A program made the position numbers and the translations under genes. Shown one piece after another: positions 53,951-57,518 of a DNA stretch of 57,518 nt. Position 1 is the first letter of the stretch. Every line of letters starts with the position of its first letter. The notes below the pieces were generated by a model. It saw only the letters and a list, made by a program, of their open reading frames with translations. It did not search any database and was not told where the DNA came from. Where the stretch lies: contig DXKH01000112.1 of assembly GCA_019415335.1 (NCBI GenBank), positions 1 through 57,518 on the forward strand. Direction: 5' to 3'. The stretch is from Citrobacter sp. (GTDB lineage Bacteria; Pseudomonadota; Gammaproteobacteria; Enterobacterales; Enterobacteriaceae).

Positions 53951-53999
53951 TACTGTGGTTTTATACAGTTACTATCCACAATAGCAGATTGCCAGTCAA
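53951..53999 (-). promoter_or_regulatory. LexA-box promoter of the 87-residue gene
   Basis: On the minus strand TTGACT (53999-53994), 17 bp, GATAGT (53976-53971) form a good promoter. The LexA box, read on the plus strand as TACTGTGGTTTTATACAGTT (53951-53970), has a perfect CTGT-N8-ACAG core and begins right at the -10. Confidence 0.85.
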
Positions 54000-54127
54000 G
54001 GCATGGTGCATAATTCAGAAGAATATCCGCGTTTGGATTACGGCTAATGCGTTGTTTTTAATGTTTTTTGTTTGATGCTGTTATTCTTTTCTATTGTGTT
54101 ATCAATTTGATTTTAAATAATTATTTT

Positions 54128-54215
54128 CCGGTCTTGAAAACCGGCGACCCGAAAGGGTTCCAGAGTTCGAATCTCTGCGCTTCCGCCAGATTAAACAAGG
54201 GGTTACCGAAAGGTA
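54128..54215 (+). repeat. attR core
   Basis: Exact copy of the 88-bp attL core, from the serT anticodon stem to the start of the downstream hairpin. The 5' half of the tRNA is missing here, so it is not a functional tRNA. Confidence 0.93.
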
Positions 54216-54273
54216 ATCCCTTTGTTTTTTTGGCTGTTGGTATAGTGTTGGTATATTCACCCGTCAATCGTAT

Positions 54274-54450
54274 CTACTCATCTTGTTTTTCAGTGTTATG
54301 AACATTGAAAAACGACTCCTCATCTGCGTTTCCCTCATAACCTGAAGTTGCCTTTGCTTTACTATCCTAAAAGCTGGAGAAAGCGTCATTCGCTAATTCA
54401 GTCACAGTACGCAGGCGCGCGTTGTTGTCATACTGCGAATGTAGCAATCG
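54274..54450 (-). pseudogene. Remnant of a second integrase
   Basis: On the minus strand a frame reads TVTELANDAFSSF, stop, DSKAKATSGYEGN, ending at a stop near 54274. This matches the active prophage integrase in [25 protein letters not shown], keeping order and spacing but with a stop in place of the catalytic His. It lies just outside attR in the place an integrase would have next to an att site. It is a decayed earlier element. Confidence 0.7.
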
Positions 54451-54569
54451 ATGGAAATATCGATGTCACTGACGCAATGGCGTATGTTCAGAAGATTGTC
54501 TGGATCACGTCGTGGCGAACGACCGTTGAAACGAAAGCAATAACGTCGCCGCAATCTGAAAATTAATAA

Positions 54570-55160
54570 GGTATGAAAATAGCCTTATAAAAAACATGCT
54601 CTTTAGTGGTTATAATTTAATTACAATATTCAGTTTGTGCCATATAAAGACAATATAAAAATATACAGATGTCGACATGCCTAAATTTATGTTTTCACTT
54701 TTTGTTTTGTCTCTGCGCATAACTTCAAGCATTCATTTAAGAATTTTAAAGCGAATCTTAAACAAGCTTAAACAGTGAAAAATCATTAAAAAACAATGAG
54801 GTGTGTATTTTAAACTGCATAATTATAGGAGAGCGTTTGTTGAGGTTTTAAAATTATTTCATTTGATATGTTTCCTCAAAGAACAGAAAATATAATCCGT
54901 GCGTTGCTTTTGTATTTAAATAAACTTGAAATAATCTGGATTGGTTCTGAGTAACATAAGTTCAAGATATGAATTTATACCTATGAATACCTCATGTGGT
55001 TATTTCACTTAATGCAAAAACGCACTTGTGTTAAGTGTGGTTTCGGTCCTGGCAACATCTTTTTTCGCTGGTTGAACTCGATCCTATGAGGGATTTTATA
55101 CGGAAACGTAATGGAATCATTTTTTATTTAATATCCATGGATAAACAAGGAACGTATCAT
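54570..55160. other. AT-rich intergenic region upstream of the autotransporter
   Basis: About 590 bases with very low GC and no ORF. It holds a hairpin ATAAGG/CCTTAT near 54568 with an A/T tail, and an inverted repeat CACTTAA/TTAAGTG at 55006-55037. AAGGAA precedes the next ATG. Composition suggests acquired DNA under H-NS-type silencing (inference). Confidence 0.6.
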
Positions 55161-57518
55161 ATGAGTACGTCTTTTAAGCCAAATAAAATAGCATTGCTTG
55201 TTAGCGCGATGTTGTCCTCTGCAGTGTTTACCGCTGCAGCAGCACCAGACAGCGTTACTATTAGTGATTCAACTGCATCGGATAATCGTACCGTCAACCT
55301 GGCGACGGGTAGCGATGTGTCCTATATCAACGTCAGTGTGAGTGATGGGCTGGTGAAGATGGGGGATAATACGACCATAACCAGCGCCGGAGCTTATCCG
55401 GATGATTCTCTATATTATAATCCGGGTTATTTTGTAAAGGCGACAGCCGGTACAGTCGATCTCGGTAAAAATTTCACTATTAATTACATGTTCGATTATT
55501 TAACGAATGGTAATTATAGGGGTAATGCGATTTATCTGTCGGGGACAGGGGTGCTGAAGGCTGAAAACCTGACCATTAACGAAGAGCAAACCCATGTTGA
55601 TGATAGTGATCTCGTTAGCGCCATTTCTCTTATCGGAAGTGCACGTGCAGATTTAAAAGGTACAACAACCATTAAAACTGGGAACATTGAGACCAGTGGT
55701 GACGCTATTATCAATGCAGAAAATATCAATATTTCCTATATTGATACAGATCCACTTTCCAGACGGGGACACCATGCCTCGTTACAATTAGACGGTAAAG
55801 AGTCAAACTTTACTGGTAATGTTAATATTAAAGCGGTTAACGCTACTAATGGTTATCTGGAAGGGATTGATATTACTGGCAATGATGCGACGTTTTCAGG
55901 TAAGACGACGCTGGATATGGACAATGCTATAGGAAGTATCAGAGGCATTGAACTGCTGGATACAATTTATCATTTTGTTGGCCGCGGTGACGATGATATC
56001 CCTGAATACCTGACCAATAATGTTAAGTTTAATGAACTTAACATCAAGGCTATTAGCCATGGTAGCGCCGCGGATCGTCAATCTGTTTCGGGTTTAGTCA
56101 GCTACAGCCAGAAGGGAACCACCGACCTCTCCGTTAATAACCTTACCATTGATGTATCAGGCAATTACACTGCTACAGGTGTTCAACTCGGCAACAGCGA
56201 TGTGCTGGGCTCTGCTAAATACCGAATCGGTGATGCCCGCGTAAAAGTGTCCGGAGGCGATGCTGCGACGTTAACAGGTTATTCCAGCAGTAGCGCGAAC
56301 GGGGCCACAACAGATACTGAGATTAACAATCTTACTGTCCAGTCTGAAGGCGGTAAAACGGTCTATTTACTGAGCCAGTATGGCTCAAACGATCGCTTTA
56401 CAGGGAATGTGACGTTGGGCAGCCAGCTTTCTTATGACTCCGTTGCCGATACACTCTATTCCATTTATGGTTCCTCCTTGAGTGGTAACGGTTCTACTAA
56501 CATTGTTAACAACAACAAGCTGGTTGCCTTTGGCAAAATGTATTCCCGTGAAGGTCATGCCATTAATATTGTTTCAGGTAATAACTCCTATATTTATGGT
56601 GATACGGCCACGGAAAGTACCGGTACCATCAACCTCGCGTTGAATGGCAGCAACAGCAAGTGGGATATGGTAGGTGATTCCAACATAACTAACCTGACGC
56701 TGAACGGTTCCACGCTGACCTTTATGCCGCCAGCGATGGCGACGCGTAAGCTGGTGCGTGATGCCGCTACCTTTAAAACTCTGACGGTAGACGGTGATTT
56801 CCGTGGTACTAACGGTAATCTCGTGATGAACACCCAACTGGGTGACGATGCTTCGCCGACCGATCGCCTGATTGTTGCTGGCAACACCTCAGGTACCACC
56901 AGCGTGAAAGTGCTGAATGCGGGCGGTGCTGGTGGCGTCACCACTGACGGTATCGAGTTGATTAGCGTAGGTGGGAATTCTGACGGTGTATTCACGCAAA
57001 GTGGACGTATTGTGGCAGGTGCGTATGACTATACGTTGCAGCGTGGCGAAGGCCCGAACGAGAATAACTGGTATCTGAGCAGCGCGCTGTCTCCGGAACC
57101 GCCTGAGGAGCCCGTTGTTCCGGTTTCTCCGGTTGACCCGACCGATCCGGTTGGCCCTGTCGTACCACAGAAACCCACTCAACCGAGAGAGCATGCGGTG
57201 CGTCCGGAAGCAGGCCTTTACGGCATGAACCTGCAGGCGGCGAACACGCTGTTCAATACCCGTTTGCAGGATCGTCTGGGCGAAACGCATTACGTTGACG
57301 CGCTGACCGGCGAAGAAGCCGTCACCAGTATGTGGTTGCGTAACGTGGGCGGTCATACCCGTCAGAAAGACAGCAGCGGTCAACTGGATATGCAGGCCAA
57401 CCGCTATGTCATGCAGCTCGGCGGCGATCTCGCGCAGTGGTCTTCGGACAACACCGACCGCTATCATCTGGGTCTGATGGCCGGTTATGCCAACCAGAAA
57501 GCGCGCGCCGAAAACCAG
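55161..57518 (+). CDS. Autotransporter adhesin, 3' end missing
   Basis: Runs open to the end of the window (786 codons). A signal peptide (about 1-28: PNKIALLVSAMLSSAVFTAA) leads to a long beta-helical passenger of short Asn/Thr/Gly-rich strands (GNAIYLSGTGVLKAENLTIN). A Pro-rich linker with PEPPEEPVVPVSPVDPTDP near residue 645 precedes the start of the beta-barrel domain (RPEAGLYGMNLQAANTLFNT). This is a type V autotransporter of the pertactin/AIDA class, exposed on the outer membrane. The barrel is cut by the window edge. Confidence 0.88.
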   Translation, partial: MSTSFKPNKIALLVSAMLSSAVFTAAAAPDSVTISDSTASDNRTVNLATGSDVSYINVSVSDGLVKMGDNTTITSAGAYPDDSLYYNPGYFVKATAGTVDLGKNFTINYMFDYLTNGNYRGNAIYLSGTGVLKAENLTINEEQTHVDDSDLVSAISLIGSARADLKGTTTIKTGNIETSGDAIINAENINISYIDTDPLSRRGHHASLQLDGKESNFTGNVNIKAVNATNGYLEGIDITGNDATFSGKTTLDMDNAIGSIRGIELLDTIYHFVGRGDDDIPEYLTNNVKFNELNIKAISHGSAADRQSVSGLVSYSQKGTTDLSVNNLTIDVSGNYTATGVQLGNSDVLGSAKYRIGDARVKVSGGDAATLTGYSSSSANGATTDTEINNLTVQSEGGKTVYLLSQYGSNDRFTGNVTLGSQLSYDSVADTLYSIYGSSLSGNGSTNIVNNNKLVAFGKMYSREGHAINIVSGNNSYIYGDTATESTGTINLALNGSNSKWDMVGDSNITNLTLNGSTLTFMPPAMATRKLVRDAATFKTLTVDGDFRGTNGNLVMNTQLGDDASPTDRLIVAGNTSGTTSVKVLNAGGAGGVTTDGIELISVGGNSDGVFTQSGRIVAGAYDYTLQRGEGPNENNWYLSSALSPEPPEEPVVPVSPVDPTDPVGPVVPQKPTQPREHAVRPEAGLYGMNLQAANTLFNTRLQDRLGETHYVDALTGEEAVTSMWLRNVGGHTRQKDSSGQLDMQANRYVMQLGGDLAQWSSDNTDRYHLGLMAGYANQKARAENQ

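Larger units (their letters stand above)
11912..54215. mobile_element. Complete myovirus-type prophage in serT
   Basis: Bounded by an exact 88-bp direct repeat (11912-11999 and 54128-54215). It contains integrase, control region, replication genes, lysis cassette, terminase, head, contractile tail and invertible fibre genes in functional order with no obvious disrupted phage gene. The DUF3383 sheath, DUF2184 capsid and DUF1073 portal set indicates a contractile-tailed temperate phage. It looks intact, but induction cannot be judged from sequence. Confidence 0.95.

Noticed and set aside
54128..54187. A second tRNA-Ser gene
   Set aside because: Only the 3' part is present as the attR copy; acceptor 5' strand and D arm are missing.
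56889..57467. A 192-codon ORF on the minus strand
   Set aside because: Antisense to the linker and barrel start of the autotransporter, whose codon use and domains are convincing.

Overview
The window is enterobacterial chromosome carrying one complete prophage. The first 11.6 kb follow the Escherichia/Citrobacter/Salmonella order ompA-sulA-sxy-yccS-yccF-helD-mgsA-csgI-yccU-hspQ-rlmI-acyP-tusE-yccA-serT, and the proteins look like close E. coli homologues with scattered substitutions. A Citrobacter-like host fits best, but the species cannot be fixed from the sequence alone. All functional names rest on recognising sequences by eye; no database search was run.

The prophage (about 11912-54215, 42.3 kb) is integrated in serT (tRNA-Ser, anticodon TGA). 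An 88-bp core covering the 3' part of the tRNA and its downstream hairpin is repeated exactly at both ends; serT stays intact at the left end. Left arm (minus strand, 12.1-16.9 kb): integrase, DUF4224 protein, small genes including a CsrA-like protein, a Gp157-family protein, and a 756-residue protein that joins a RecE-like N-terminal region to a Rad52/Sak-like annealing domain. Control region (16.9-18.7 kb): DicA-like repressor, DicC/Cro-like protein and YdaT-like (CII-analogue) protein around a palindromic operator. Early plus-strand genes (18.7-27.5 kb): replication initiator, DnaB-type helicase, two DNA methyltransferases, DUF1367, YbcO-type nuclease, DUF1133. Late genes (27.7-53.1 kb): holin, SAR endolysin, Rz/Rz1, a 0.5-kb non-coding segment rich in hairpins, metallopeptidase, terminase, portal, MuF, capsid and a contractile (sheath-bearing) tail with a frameshifted tail chaperone, a tape measure with a lytic domain, baseplate, spike and an invertible tail-fibre cassette with a Gin-like invertase.

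The repressor lacks a self-cleaving peptidase domain. Two small genes with LexA boxes at their promoters (25726-25917 and 53676-53939) are therefore the best candidates for the SOS-induction switch. Extra genes inside the tail operon (46150-47972: a secreted protein, then a helical-repeat-like protein overlapping a HEPN-like protein, followed by a terminator) look like accessory cargo and are the best candidates for an undescribed defence or toxin system.

Right of attR lies a degraded integrase remnant, evidence of an earlier integration at the same tRNA, then an AT-rich stretch and the start of a large autotransporter adhesin that runs off the window.
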